From Hyalangium versicolor (GTDB taxonomy: Bacteria; Myxococcota; Myxococcia; Myxococcales; Myxococcaceae), in assembly GCF_020103695.1 (NCBI RefSeq), contig NZ_JAHXBF010000002.1:62001-126000 (forward strand): 64,000 bases of DNA. Direction: 5' to 3'. This document shows, piece by piece, positions 52,351 through 60,561 of the stretch. A program made the position numbers and the translations under genes. Below the pieces are notes generated by a model. The model was given only the letters and a program-made list of their open reading frames with translations, searched no databases and was not told the origin of the DNA. Position 1 is the first letter of the stretch. Every line of letters starts with the position of its first letter.

Positions 52351-53571
52351 ATGTCCTTGCCCCTGCCCCTGCCCGTACGCCGTCCCGCCTCGCTCTTGCT
52401 CGCCGCGCTCGCACTGACCGTGATGGCCTGCGAGAAGAAGACTCAGCCCCCGCCTGCTCCCTCGGCGAACACGCCACCTGCCGAGTCCGCCCAGACCACC
52501 CCACCTGCCCCATCGGACACGATCCTGATTGGAGAGGTGGGCAGCCTCACGGGCAGCGAGGCCACCTTCGGCATCTCGGCGCGCAACGGCATCGAGCTGG
52601 CCATCAACGAGGCGAATGCCGCAGGAGGGGTGAAGGGCAAGAAGCTGGGGGTGCGCGTGTACGACAGCCAGGGCCGGCCGGAGGAGGCGGCGCAGGCCGT
52701 CACGCGGCTGATTGCCCAGGACAAGGTGGCGGTGATCATCGGCGAGGCGGCTTCGTCGGTGTCGATGGCGATGGCGGAGAAGGCGCAGGCGGCGGGGGTG
52801 CCGCAGATCTCCTACACCTCGACGGCTCCCGAGGTGACGCAGAAGGGCGACTACATCTTCCGCGTGTGCTTCATCGATCCGTTCCAGGGCAAGGTGATGG
52901 CGAAGTTCGCCCGGGAGAACCTGAAGCTGAACGGGGTGGCGGTGCTCACGGACAACAAGTCGGCGTACTCCATCGGTCTGGCCAAGGTGTTCGTGGAAGA
53001 GTTCCAGAAGATGGGGGGGAAGATCTCCGCCAACGAGAGCTACTCGAAGGGGGATACGGACTTCCGCGCGCAGCTGACGGCCATCAAGCAGGCGAAGCCG
53101 GAGGGGGTGTTCGTGCCGGGCTATTACACGGACGTGGGGCTCATCGCGCGGCAGGCGCGGGAGTTGGGCCTGAAGGTGCCGCTGCTGGGTGGGGATGGCT
53201 GGGAGTCCGAGAAGCTCTTCGAGCTGGGCGGCTCGGCACTGAACGGGAGCTATTTCGCCAACCACTACGCGCTGGACAACCCGGACCCGCTCCTCAAGGA
53301 GTTCAGCGAGAAGTATCAGAAAATCTATGGGTCGCTGCCGGACAGCGTGGCGGCTCTGGCTTATGACGCGACGAAGCTGGCGGTGGACGCGATGGGGCGG
53401 GCGCCGGACTTGTCGGGCAAGGCGCTGCGGGATGCCATCGCCGCGACGAAGGATTTCCCGGGTGTGGCGGGGAAGATCACCATCAACGCCCAGCGCGACG
53501 CCGAGAAGCAGGCGGTGGTGCTCAAGGTGGAGGACGGAAAGACGAAGTTCGTCACCACCGTGACGCCGTGA
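52351..53571 (+). CDS. ABC transporter substrate-binding lipoprotein (LivJ/LivK type)
   Basis: A 406-residue lipoprotein: lipobox VMAC (Cys27), a Pro/Ala/Thr spacer, then a type I periplasmic binding fold: ILIGEVGSLTGSEATFGISARNG, GRPEEAAQAVTRLIAQDKV, QISYTSTAPEVTQKGDYIFR, VPGYYTDVGLIARQARELG and SVAALAYDATKLAVDAM (in pieces). The family binds branched-chain amino acids and related amides. No Liv permease or ATPase gene lies nearby, so it is an orphan. GGAGG precedes the ATG by five bases. The divergent region with the SUF operon is 184 bases. Confidence 0.9.
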   Translation: MSLPLPLPVRRPASLLLAALALTVMACEKKTQPPPAPSANTPPAESAQTTPPAPSDTILIGEVGSLTGSEATFGISARNGIELAINEANAAGGVKGKKLGVRVYDSQGRPEEAAQAVTRLIAQDKVAVIIGEAASSVSMAMAEKAQAAGVPQISYTSTAPEVTQKGDYIFRVCFIDPFQGKVMAKFARENLKLNGVAVLTDNKSAYSIGLAKVFVEEFQKMGGKISANESYSKGDTDFRAQLTAIKQAKPEGVFVPGYYTDVGLIARQARELGLKVPLLGGDGWESEKLFELGGSALNGSYFANHYALDNPDPLLKEFSEKYQKIYGSLPDSVAALAYDATKLAVDAMGRAPDLSGKALRDAIAATKDFPGVAGKITINAQRDAEKQAVVLKVEDGKTKFVTTVTP

Positions 53572-53625
53572 GGTGAACAGTCCATTGTACTCCAATCCCT
53601 GTCACTGTCTGAGCTTGGACCTGGG

Positions 53626-53640
53626 ATTGGATTGTCCAAT
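53626..53640. promoter_or_regulatory. 6-bp inverted repeat between two lipoprotein genes
   Basis: ATTGGA and TCCAAT around TTG, followed by a T-rich stretch (TTCTCTTGTTTG). It could be a weak terminator of the binding-protein gene or an operator for the gene at 53699. Confidence 0.3.
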
Positions 53641-53698
53641 TTCTCTTGTTTGTCCGTCTGTGCCATCTACTCGGTGAATCAAGCTGAGGGGGGATGTC

Positions 53699-54316
53699 AT
53701 GCGGAACAAGAGGAATGAGCAGATGGTGCGCATGTTGGTGCTCGGACTGGCGGTCTGGGCCTCGGGATGCGCGAAGCACCGGGAGTCGTCCGGCGGCGAC
53801 TACTTCGGGGCGGAGCGGGCGCGCCTGGCGAAGCTGGACGACTTCGACATGTTGCTGACGAAGGCCGGGGTGGCCGAGGAGGATCTGCCCCTCGGGGAGG
53901 TCCTGACCCTGGGCCAGACGAAGGACCTGCTGCTGCTGCTCCGGTTCAAGTTCGTGGACGGCAACATGCCGGCCTACGGGCCGCGTGTCCTGGCATCGTT
54001 CCTCCTGCAGGAGGCGATCAACTCGGGACAGCCTCTCTCCCGCCGGTCACTCACGCAGAACCTGCACCGCTATGGTCATCTGGTCGTCCTGAGCCCGGAG
54101 GGCCACCTGGTGAGGGCTTACTCGGGCACGCGTCTGCGGTGCGTGGGGGATCTCCGCATCCAGAACGGGGTGCCCATGGCGGACGGGTACAAGGTGAACA
54201 CCTTCTACGTCCAGGACGGCAGCCTCTTCCGAGAGGATCCGAACACCGTGGCTCCGGCAATCTTCGTTCTCCCGGAGCAGCGGCCGTTGGAGAAGGTGGC
54301 GGGCGGGAAGCGCTGA
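53699..54316 (+). CDS. uncharacterised lipoprotein
   Basis: A 205-residue lipoprotein with lipobox WASGC (Cys24). The mature part has a helical start (DYFGAERARLAKLDDFDMLL, LGQTKDLLLLLRFKFV) and a beta-rich end (GHLVVLSPEGHLVRAYSG, PMADGYKVNTFYVQDGSLF). I recognise no family; similar small lipoproteins are frequent in myxobacteria. A GAGGGGGG ribosome site supports ATG 53699. It is convergent with the next gene (20 bases between stops). Confidence 0.65.
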   Translation: MRNKRNEQMVRMLVLGLAVWASGCAKHRESSGGDYFGAERARLAKLDDFDMLLTKAGVAEEDLPLGEVLTLGQTKDLLLLLRFKFVDGNMPAYGPRVLASFLLQEAINSGQPLSRRSLTQNLHRYGHLVVLSPEGHLVRAYSGTRLRCVGDLRIQNGVPMADGYKVNTFYVQDGSLFREDPNTVAPAIFVLPEQRPLEKVAGGKR

Positions 54317-54336
54317 TCCCGTGAGCCGAGGCGAGT

Positions 54337-55866
54337 TCAGCGCTTCGCGTTCTTGATCGTCTCCTGAATCAGATCCACGTACCGGCGATTCTTCGGGTTC
54401 AGCTTGAAGGCCCGCCGGTACGCGTCCTCCGCCTGGGACCACTGGCTCTCGCCCCGGCACACCTCGCCGAAGAAGAACCAACCCTCCTCCAGGCCTGGAT
54501 CCTGGCGCAGCACCTCGCTCAACTCCTGCTGCGCCAGCTTGCCGTGCGCCTCCGGCTTGATCAGGTAGCGCGCCCACGCCCGGTAGGCCAGGTGCATCGG
54601 CCGAGGCTCGATGTCACACGCGTACTCGAAGTACTCGAGCGCTCCCGTGAAGTTGCGCGTCTCCAGCCGCTTCTTGCCCTGATCGAACTGCGTCCGACCA
54701 TCCAGCAACTCCGTCTTGATACGGAACTGCTCCGCCGTCGTCGGCCTCCCCGTCCCCTTCTCCTTCTCTCGCGCCGCAGCCCTCCGCTTGCGCCACAGCG
54801 TCGCCAGGTCCGGCTCCATCAAGACACCGAACGCCCGCGCGTACGCCGCCAGGAGGATCTCCGCCTTCTCCTTCAGGTCCGGAGTGTTGAAGCGCAGCGG
54901 ACTGAACTTGTCCGCCATCGACAGGAACGCCTTGCGCAGCGCCAGCGGCTGCACGTCCTCCGGCACCCCCAGCAGCCCGAACGGATCCTGGCTCCGATGC
55001 GACATGAAGACGCTCACCAGCTCGTTGCGCGCGGCCTCGTCCTCGTCCGAGAACGGTGTCCCCGAAGGCACCGCGGGAGTCACGGGCTCCGGCTCCAGCA
55101 CCGTAGCGGCTGGAGGCACCGGCGCTGAAGCCACCCGCTCGTCCACCGCGTCCGCGAAGTCCACGATGCCCACGATGCACAGCGCGTACAGCCGGCGCAG
55201 CGCCGCCTCCGTGTCGTAGCCCGTCCGCTCCAGCAGCTCCGAGAAGGTGGGACGCATCCGCAGCGACTGGAACAGCCGCGCGTCCTTCGCCGACAGCTTG
55301 GGCCCATCCACCCCCGGCACCTGCGCGAAGCGCCGGTCATCCGTGAAGGTGAAGTGCGTGGCTACCACGTCGAACGGCATCATGTTCGCCACGCCCGTGA
55401 GGATGAGCTGCGCCGTGTTCGTCCGCACGCTCGTGCCCGGCGGATCCACGTCCGCGATCAGCTTGTAGCGCGCATCCGTCCACCGGAAGCAGTCCAGCAG
55501 GCTCAACCCCAGGTTCGCCTGCAGCTGCTTGTACAGATCGAACGGGCTGATCAGCGCCTTCTGCACCAGCAGCGCGCCGATGTCCTGCCCCGTCTGGATG
55601 CTCTCCGAGAGCGTCTTCTGGTAGTCCGCCTCGCTCAGCTTCCCCTTCTCCACCAGGAACTTGCCCAGCGTCTCGTGCAGCAGGTTCGAGACGCACGCCA
55701 CCGGCGCGCCCTCCTCGAAGGTGATGCGCTTCTCGCGCTGGCGAGCCCTCAACTCCAGCGTGCACGTGCGCTCCTCCATGGCCAGCGCGTGCAGCAACAA
55801 GGGCAGCGGCATCTCCGCGAGCGTCCCCTCTCGCTGGCGGAGCACATGGGATGGGGCGGGGAACAT
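54337..55866 (-). CDS. J-like, TPR protein with DUF4388-type N-terminus
   Basis: A 509-residue cytoplasmic protein. The N-terminus (LPLLLHALAMEERTCTLEL ... ITFEEGAPVACVSNLLHETLG) resembles DUF4388 and is followed by a GSPII-like helical part (FLVEKGKLSEADYQKTL). Residues about 300-370 look like a J-domain (QDPFGLLGVPEDVQPLALRKAF), but the HPD triad is missing (DKFSPLRF), so it probably cannot stimulate Hsp70. TPR helices close the protein (FTGALEYFEYACDIEP, SQWSQAEDAYRRAFKLNP). Related proteins occur in multiple copies in myxobacteria. Spaced 109 bases after the TPR membrane gene. Confidence 0.72.
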   Translation of the reverse strand: MFPAPSHVLRQREGTLAEMPLPLLLHALAMEERTCTLELRARQREKRITFEEGAPVACVSNLLHETLGKFLVEKGKLSEADYQKTLSESIQTGQDIGALLVQKALISPFDLYKQLQANLGLSLLDCFRWTDARYKLIADVDPPGTSVRTNTAQLILTGVANMMPFDVVATHFTFTDDRRFAQVPGVDGPKLSAKDARLFQSLRMRPTFSELLERTGYDTEAALRRLYALCIVGIVDFADAVDERVASAPVPPAATVLEPEPVTPAVPSGTPFSDEDEAARNELVSVFMSHRSQDPFGLLGVPEDVQPLALRKAFLSMADKFSPLRFNTPDLKEKAEILLAAYARAFGVLMEPDLATLWRKRRAAAREKEKGTGRPTTAEQFRIKTELLDGRTQFDQGKKRLETRNFTGALEYFEYACDIEPRPMHLAYRAWARYLIKPEAHGKLAQQELSEVLRQDPGLEEGWFFFGEVCRGESQWSQAEDAYRRAFKLNPKNRRYVDLIQETIKNAKR

Positions 55867-55975
55867 CAGCTACCTCTGGAAGATGTCGGCCAGAAGTCCA
55901 AGAAAACCAAGAGAGGCGTCACCACCATTGAAACCTGGATGGACAGGAAAATACAGAGGGACTGAGGCATCCGCG

Positions 55976-56782
55976 TTACTCGTCCTCGTCCGACCCTGTC
56001 GCATACGGATGTGTCGCATACGGATCCGCCGAAGGATCCATCGGCGGAGAGACACGGCTCAGCGCCTGGTAGCCCAGCACCAGCACCACCAGGGCGATGA
56101 CCCCGTAGGTGATGGGCCGGCTGGGACGGGCGCGCCAGGCCCACATCCGCTCCCGGCGGCGCTGGAAGCCCGGCGCCGCCACATAGTCCTTCCAGGCCTC
56201 GTCCCGCATCAGCGCCGCGTCCGCGTCCCGCCCCGCCTTGTCCAACGCCTTGGCCAGCAGCACCCGCCCCTCGACGGAGCCATGCCGCGCCTTCACGAAG
56301 CGCTCCAGCGCCTCGATCGCGCCCTTCACGTCGCCGTGCGTCAACCGCAACCGGCCGCGCTCCAGATCGATGGAGCCCATACGGAAATCCGGGTTCAGCT
56401 TCTCGGCCTCGCCCAGCAGCAGTTCCCCTTTGGCCACCTCTCCGGCCCCCAGGTACGCCACCCCGAGCAGGAAGAGGGTGTCCACGTCCTCGTCGCCCGC
56501 CTCCAGGTTGGGCTTGAGCAGCTCCACCGCCGCCGCGTAGCGCCCCTGCCCCACGCGTAGCTCCGCCAGCTCGAAGCGCGCCCGCCGGTCATGCGTGTTG
56601 ACCATCAGGGCCCGCTCCAACTGCCCCGCGCGCCGCCACCGGTGGATGAAGCGCAGCGGACGCGGCAGGAGCTGGAGGGTGTAGCGATCCATCGCCCACA
56701 CCACTACGAACACCAGCGCCAGCGACAGCAGTGGCCGCCCGGTGAGGGACGAGATGATCATCCACAGCATCCACGTGCTCAT
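55976..56782 (-). CDS. TPR membrane protein
   Basis: A 268-residue protein anchored by two membrane helices (PLLSLALVFVVVWAMDRYTL at about 15-35 and PITYGVIALVVLVLGYQAL near residue 235), with TPR units between them: RARFELAELRVGQGRYAAAVELL, TLFLLGVAYLGAGEVAKGELLL, GRLRLTHGDVKGAIEALERFV. It probably holds a protein complex at the inner membrane. The ATG at 56782 was chosen so the chain starts MSTWMLWMIISS. Same strand as hemW, 81 bases after its stop. Confidence 0.75.
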   Translation of the reverse strand: MSTWMLWMIISSLTGRPLLSLALVFVVVWAMDRYTLQLLPRPLRFIHRWRRAGQLERALMVNTHDRRARFELAELRVGQGRYAAAVELLKPNLEAGDEDVDTLFLLGVAYLGAGEVAKGELLLGEAEKLNPDFRMGSIDLERGRLRLTHGDVKGAIEALERFVKARHGSVEGRVLLAKALDKAGRDADAALMRDEAWKDYVAAPGFQRRRERMWAWRARPSRPITYGVIALVVLVLGYQALSRVSPPMDPSADPYATHPYATGSDEDE

Positions 56783-56863
56783 GTTCTCGATTCCTGCTCT
56801 GTGACGGAGAGGGCCCTGAGCCATGCCCCGGGCTTCCAGAGGGCCGTTGTATACACGAGCACC

Positions 56864-58069
56864 TTAAATCAGCCTCGCGCAGATGGCGCTGTGCAGATCC
56901 GCGCCCGTCTCTGTCAACACCAGGCGCCCACCGTGCAGCGTCGCCAGGCCGTGCGCCACCAGCCGCGCCACCTCTGCCCGCCGAGGCTCCGGATCCTGGC
57001 CGTACGCGGCGCACACTGCCTCCCAGTCCACGCCCGAGCGCAACCGCAGCCCCATCGCGAGCCGCTCCTCGAAGAGCTCCTGCGGGCCCAGTTCCTCGCG
57101 GCTCGCCTCGGGCAGGGCGCCCTGCTCCACCGCTCGCAGCCAGGCCTCCGTGCTCCGCAGGTTCACGTACCGGTGGGGAGCCGGCGTGTGCAGCATGCCC
57201 GAGGCCCCCACGCCCAGCGCCAGGTACTCGCCGCCCGTCCAGTACAGCGCGTTGTGCCGCGAGCTGTAGCCCTCTCGCGCGTGATTGGAGATCTCGTAGC
57301 GGTGCAGGCCGTGAGCGGCATACACCTCGCGCAGCGCGGAGGACATGGCCACCACCTCTTCATCCTGAGGCAGGGACACCTCTCCGCGCGCCAGCCGCTT
57401 CGCCAGGGGCGTGTCCTCCGCGAGCACCTCGCGCTCCAGTGTCAGCGCATACGTGGACAGGTGCTCGGGCTCCAGCGCCACCGCGTGCCGGGCATCCGCC
57501 TCCACCTGCTCCCGCGTCTGGCCGTGGACTCCATAGATGAAGTCCATGGCCACCACCTCGAAGCCCGCGCGCCGCGCCATGCGGAACGCCGCCTCCGCCC
57601 CCTGCGCGTCGTGCGCCCTCCCGAGCGCCTTCAAGGTCTCCGGCTGGAAGGACTGCACCCCCAGCGAGAGCCGGTTCACCCCCGCCGCGTGGAAGCCCGC
57701 GAACCGCTCCGAGTCCGCCAGCTCGGGGTTCGCCTCCAGCGACACCTCCGCGCCCGCCGCCACCGGGAGCCTCGCCGCGATGCCCTCGAGCACGTGCGCC
57801 ACCCACTTCGGGTGCCACAGTGAAGGGGTTCCGCCCCCAAGGAAGATGGACTCCAGGGGCCGTTTCCGGAGCTCTGGAGTAGACGCCAGCCGGGCGTCCA
57901 GCTCCTTCAGCACCGCGTGGGCGTAGCGCTCCTCCGGCACCTGGCGCGCCACCGTCACGGCGAAGTCGCAGTACGGGCACTTCGCCAGGCAGTAGGGAAA
58001 GTGCAGGTACAGCCCGAAGCGGGCTGCCGGCATCCCGGTCCAGGCATCGATGGGCGCGGAGAACGGCAT
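56864..58069 (-). CDS. hemW: radical SAM heme chaperone HemW
   Basis: A 401-residue radical SAM protein: LYLHFPYCLAKCPYCDF has the CxxxCxxC cluster motif but lacks the fourth Cys of true HemN, marking HemW. GGGTPSLW, SLEANPE, VNRLSLGVQSFQPETL and EISNHAR follow the family. HemW inserts or carries heme rather than oxidising coproporphyrinogen. The ATG at 58069 lies seven bases after the coiled-coil gene stop. Confidence 0.93.
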   Translation of the reverse strand: MPFSAPIDAWTGMPAARFGLYLHFPYCLAKCPYCDFAVTVARQVPEERYAHAVLKELDARLASTPELRKRPLESIFLGGGTPSLWHPKWVAHVLEGIAARLPVAAGAEVSLEANPELADSERFAGFHAAGVNRLSLGVQSFQPETLKALGRAHDAQGAEAAFRMARRAGFEVVAMDFIYGVHGQTREQVEADARHAVALEPEHLSTYALTLEREVLAEDTPLAKRLARGEVSLPQDEEVVAMSSALREVYAAHGLHRYEISNHAREGYSSRHNALYWTGGEYLALGVGASGMLHTPAPHRYVNLRSTEAWLRAVEQGALPEASREELGPQELFEERLAMGLRLRSGVDWEAVCAAYGQDPEPRRAEVARLVAHGLATLHGGRLVLTETGADLHSAICARLI

Positions 58070-58076
58070 GGGGTGG

Positions 58077-60371
58077 TTACTTCTTGCCACCCTTCAACTG
58101 CGCCTCCAGCCGCGCCAATTTCGCCTTGTAGGTGGCCGCTGCCTCGATGGCAGACTCGGCCGCCACCAGCTTCTTCTTCATGGCGGTGATGTCCGCCTTG
58201 AGCTTGTCGCGCTCGGCAATGAGCTCCGCGGAAGCCCCGCCGCCCGCAGGGGCAGCCGGGGTGGCACGCGCCTGCTCCAGCTCCTGCTCCAGGTTCGCAC
58301 GCTGGGCCTGCTCCGCTTGCAGCGAGGTCTCCATCTCCGAGATCCGAGCCTCCAGGCTTGCACGCTCGGCCTGCTCGGCCTCCAGCGAGGCCTCGACCTG
58401 CGCCAGCTTCTGGCCGATCGCTCCCTGGCTGCCCTTCTCCGACTTGAGCGAGGCCTCCGCCAGGGAGAGCTTCTGCTCCGCGGCCGTGCGGGCCTTGGTC
58501 GCCTCGGCCTCCTTGTTCCGGGCCGTCCGGAGATTCGTCTCGGCGGTCGCCAGCTCGGCGGAGGCCTTCTTCGCCGCGGCGGAGGCCTCGTTGCGAGCCG
58601 TCTCCAACGCTCCTTCCAGCATCTTCGCGCGCTGGGCGAGCCGCGATGTCTTGTCCTCCGCCTCCGCGCGCGCCGCCTCCAGCTTGGCGTTCAGCTCCGC
58701 CACCTGCGTGTCGCGCTGCGCCCCGCCCTTCTCCAGCGCCGTCGCGCGCGAGGCCAGGCTGGTCTTCTCCGCCTGCGTGGCCTGCAGCGTGGACTGCGTG
58801 GACTGGAGCGCGGCCTGCGTGGACTGCAGCGTGGACTGCACGGAGTGCAGCGTCGCCTTCACCGCGTCGAGCTCTCCAACGGTCTCATCCCGCTCGGAGC
58901 GCGCCGTGGCCAACAGCGCGTTCAGCTCCTCCACCTGGGCCTCGGCGGTACGCACCGTCTCCGTCAGGGCCGTCGTATCCGCATCGAGGCGATCTCGCAG
59001 CGCCACCTGCTCGGCCTCGCTGGCTTCCAACGAGCCCCGGAGCGAGGCCACTTCCACCTCGGCGTTCTGGGCGCGCTCGGTGGCCTCGACCAGTTCCGAC
59101 TCCAGGGCCTGCACGCGCTCGGAGAGCGTGGCCGCCTTGCCTTCAGCCAATTCCGCGCGGCCAATGAGCGCCCCGGCCTCGGACGTGCGGGCCGAGAGCG
59201 CAGCGCGCACCCCGATCAGATCCGCGTCCTTGAGAGCCAGGTTCCGCTCCAGCTCGGAGACGCGCGTCTTCAGCGTGCGCTTCTCCGTCTCGAGCGTCGT
59301 CACCTGCTGCTGCGCCGTGGCGATCTCCGAGCGGGCCTCGTCCCGCTCCGCCTCCATCAGCTGGGCGCGGGACTGCGCCTCCTCGAGCGAGCTGCGGGAC
59401 CACTCGCTCTCGCTCTCCAGCGCGCTCAGGTTGCCGTTGGCCTCGGCCAGGGCCGCCTCGAGCTGGCTGGCCCGCAGCGACAGCTCCTCACGCTCGGTGG
59501 TGAGCCCATCCCGCTCGGTGGTGGCCGTCTGGAGCTCACCTGTCAGCCGCTCCACGTCCGCGAGCGCGGCCTGGAACTGCTCCTGGACGGCCTCCATGGT
59601 GCCCTGGGCCTCGGACTTCTCCGCGGCCAGGTCCGCCACGCGGTCCTGCGCCAGCGAGAGGGCCTCCTTGGCGCCGATGAGCTCCTCGGCCAGCGCCGCC
59701 CGAGCCTCCCGCTCCGAGCGCAGCTCGTCGCTGAGGCGGGGCAGCTCCGACTCCACGTCCGCGAGCGCGCGGGACAGGTCCTTGCGATCCGCCTCGACCG
59801 CATCGAGCTCGCCCTGGACCTCGGCCAGCTTCGACTCGGCGGTGGACGCGCGCTTCTCCTGGCGCGCCTGGGCCTCCGTCGCCTGGGCCAGCTTCTGCGG
59901 CAGGTCCTTCAGCCCGCCGAGCTGCCCTCGGGCGTCGGTGAGCTCCTTCTTGGCCGCTGTGAGGTCCTGGGTGAGCTGGGTCACCGACTGACGCAGGGTG
60001 GTCAGCTCCGAGTCCTTCTCGGAATACAGCGTGCGCGCTCGGGCCAGCGTCTCGGTCTTCTGCTTGACGACCTGACGGAAGAACTCGAGCTTCTCCTCCG
60101 GCGCGGCGCCCATGGGCAGCCGGGGCTCCGCGGGCTCGCCAAACGGATCATTCCCGCCCACCGGACGGGCGCTCTTGGCCAGGGGCGAGGCCACGCCGGA
60201 TTGGCTGCCACTGGGGATGGGCGCCGGGGGCGAGGCGCTCTTGCGAGGAGGCAAGGGGGGAGGCGCCGCCGCGGCCACAGGCTTGCTCGGCGAGGGTGCG
60301 GACGAGGCACCACCGTCCAAGCTCTCACGCAGGTCCGCGAGCGGATCCAGCTCTTCCAAGGGCGGGGCCAT
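58077..60371 (-). CDS. 764-residue coiled-coil protein
   Basis: About 90 N-terminal residues are Pro/Ala/Ser-rich and probably disordered (PVAAAAPPPLPPRKS). From about residue 95 to the end the chain is nearly pure heptad coiled coil rich in Glu, Ala, Leu, Arg and Ser, with short repeats (SVQSTLQSTQAALQSTQSTL). No membrane segment or signal. Such proteins act as rods or spacers in cytoskeletal, polarity or motility complexes in myxobacteria, but no specific homologue is recognised. It precedes hemW by seven bases, an odd operon partner. Confidence 0.75.
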   Translation of the reverse strand: MAPPLEELDPLADLRESLDGGASSAPSPSKPVAAAAPPPLPPRKSASPPAPIPSGSQSGVASPLAKSARPVGGNDPFGEPAEPRLPMGAAPEEKLEFFRQVVKQKTETLARARTLYSEKDSELTTLRQSVTQLTQDLTAAKKELTDARGQLGGLKDLPQKLAQATEAQARQEKRASTAESKLAEVQGELDAVEADRKDLSRALADVESELPRLSDELRSEREARAALAEELIGAKEALSLAQDRVADLAAEKSEAQGTMEAVQEQFQAALADVERLTGELQTATTERDGLTTEREELSLRASQLEAALAEANGNLSALESESEWSRSSLEEAQSRAQLMEAERDEARSEIATAQQQVTTLETEKRTLKTRVSELERNLALKDADLIGVRAALSARTSEAGALIGRAELAEGKAATLSERVQALESELVEATERAQNAEVEVASLRGSLEASEAEQVALRDRLDADTTALTETVRTAEAQVEELNALLATARSERDETVGELDAVKATLHSVQSTLQSTQAALQSTQSTLQATQAEKTSLASRATALEKGGAQRDTQVAELNAKLEAARAEAEDKTSRLAQRAKMLEGALETARNEASAAAKKASAELATAETNLRTARNKEAEATKARTAAEQKLSLAEASLKSEKGSQGAIGQKLAQVEASLEAEQAERASLEARISEMETSLQAEQAQRANLEQELEQARATPAAPAGGGASAELIAERDKLKADITAMKKKLVAAESAIEAAATYKAKLARLEAQLKGGKK

Positions 60372-60561
60372 GACGAGCGCAGGTTATCGCCCGTCCGGGG
60401 TGTTCTCCAACATACACGCGCGGAATCCAGCCTGCCCCTCCGCCTGGGGCTCGGACATGCTTCCGGGTCGCCCAGGGGTGGGCGCGGCGTTAGGGAGTAG
60501 GGGAAACCTCACTCTCCGCCTTGCTTCCGTGCAGGGCTGGTGCCAGCTTCGGAAGCTCCCT

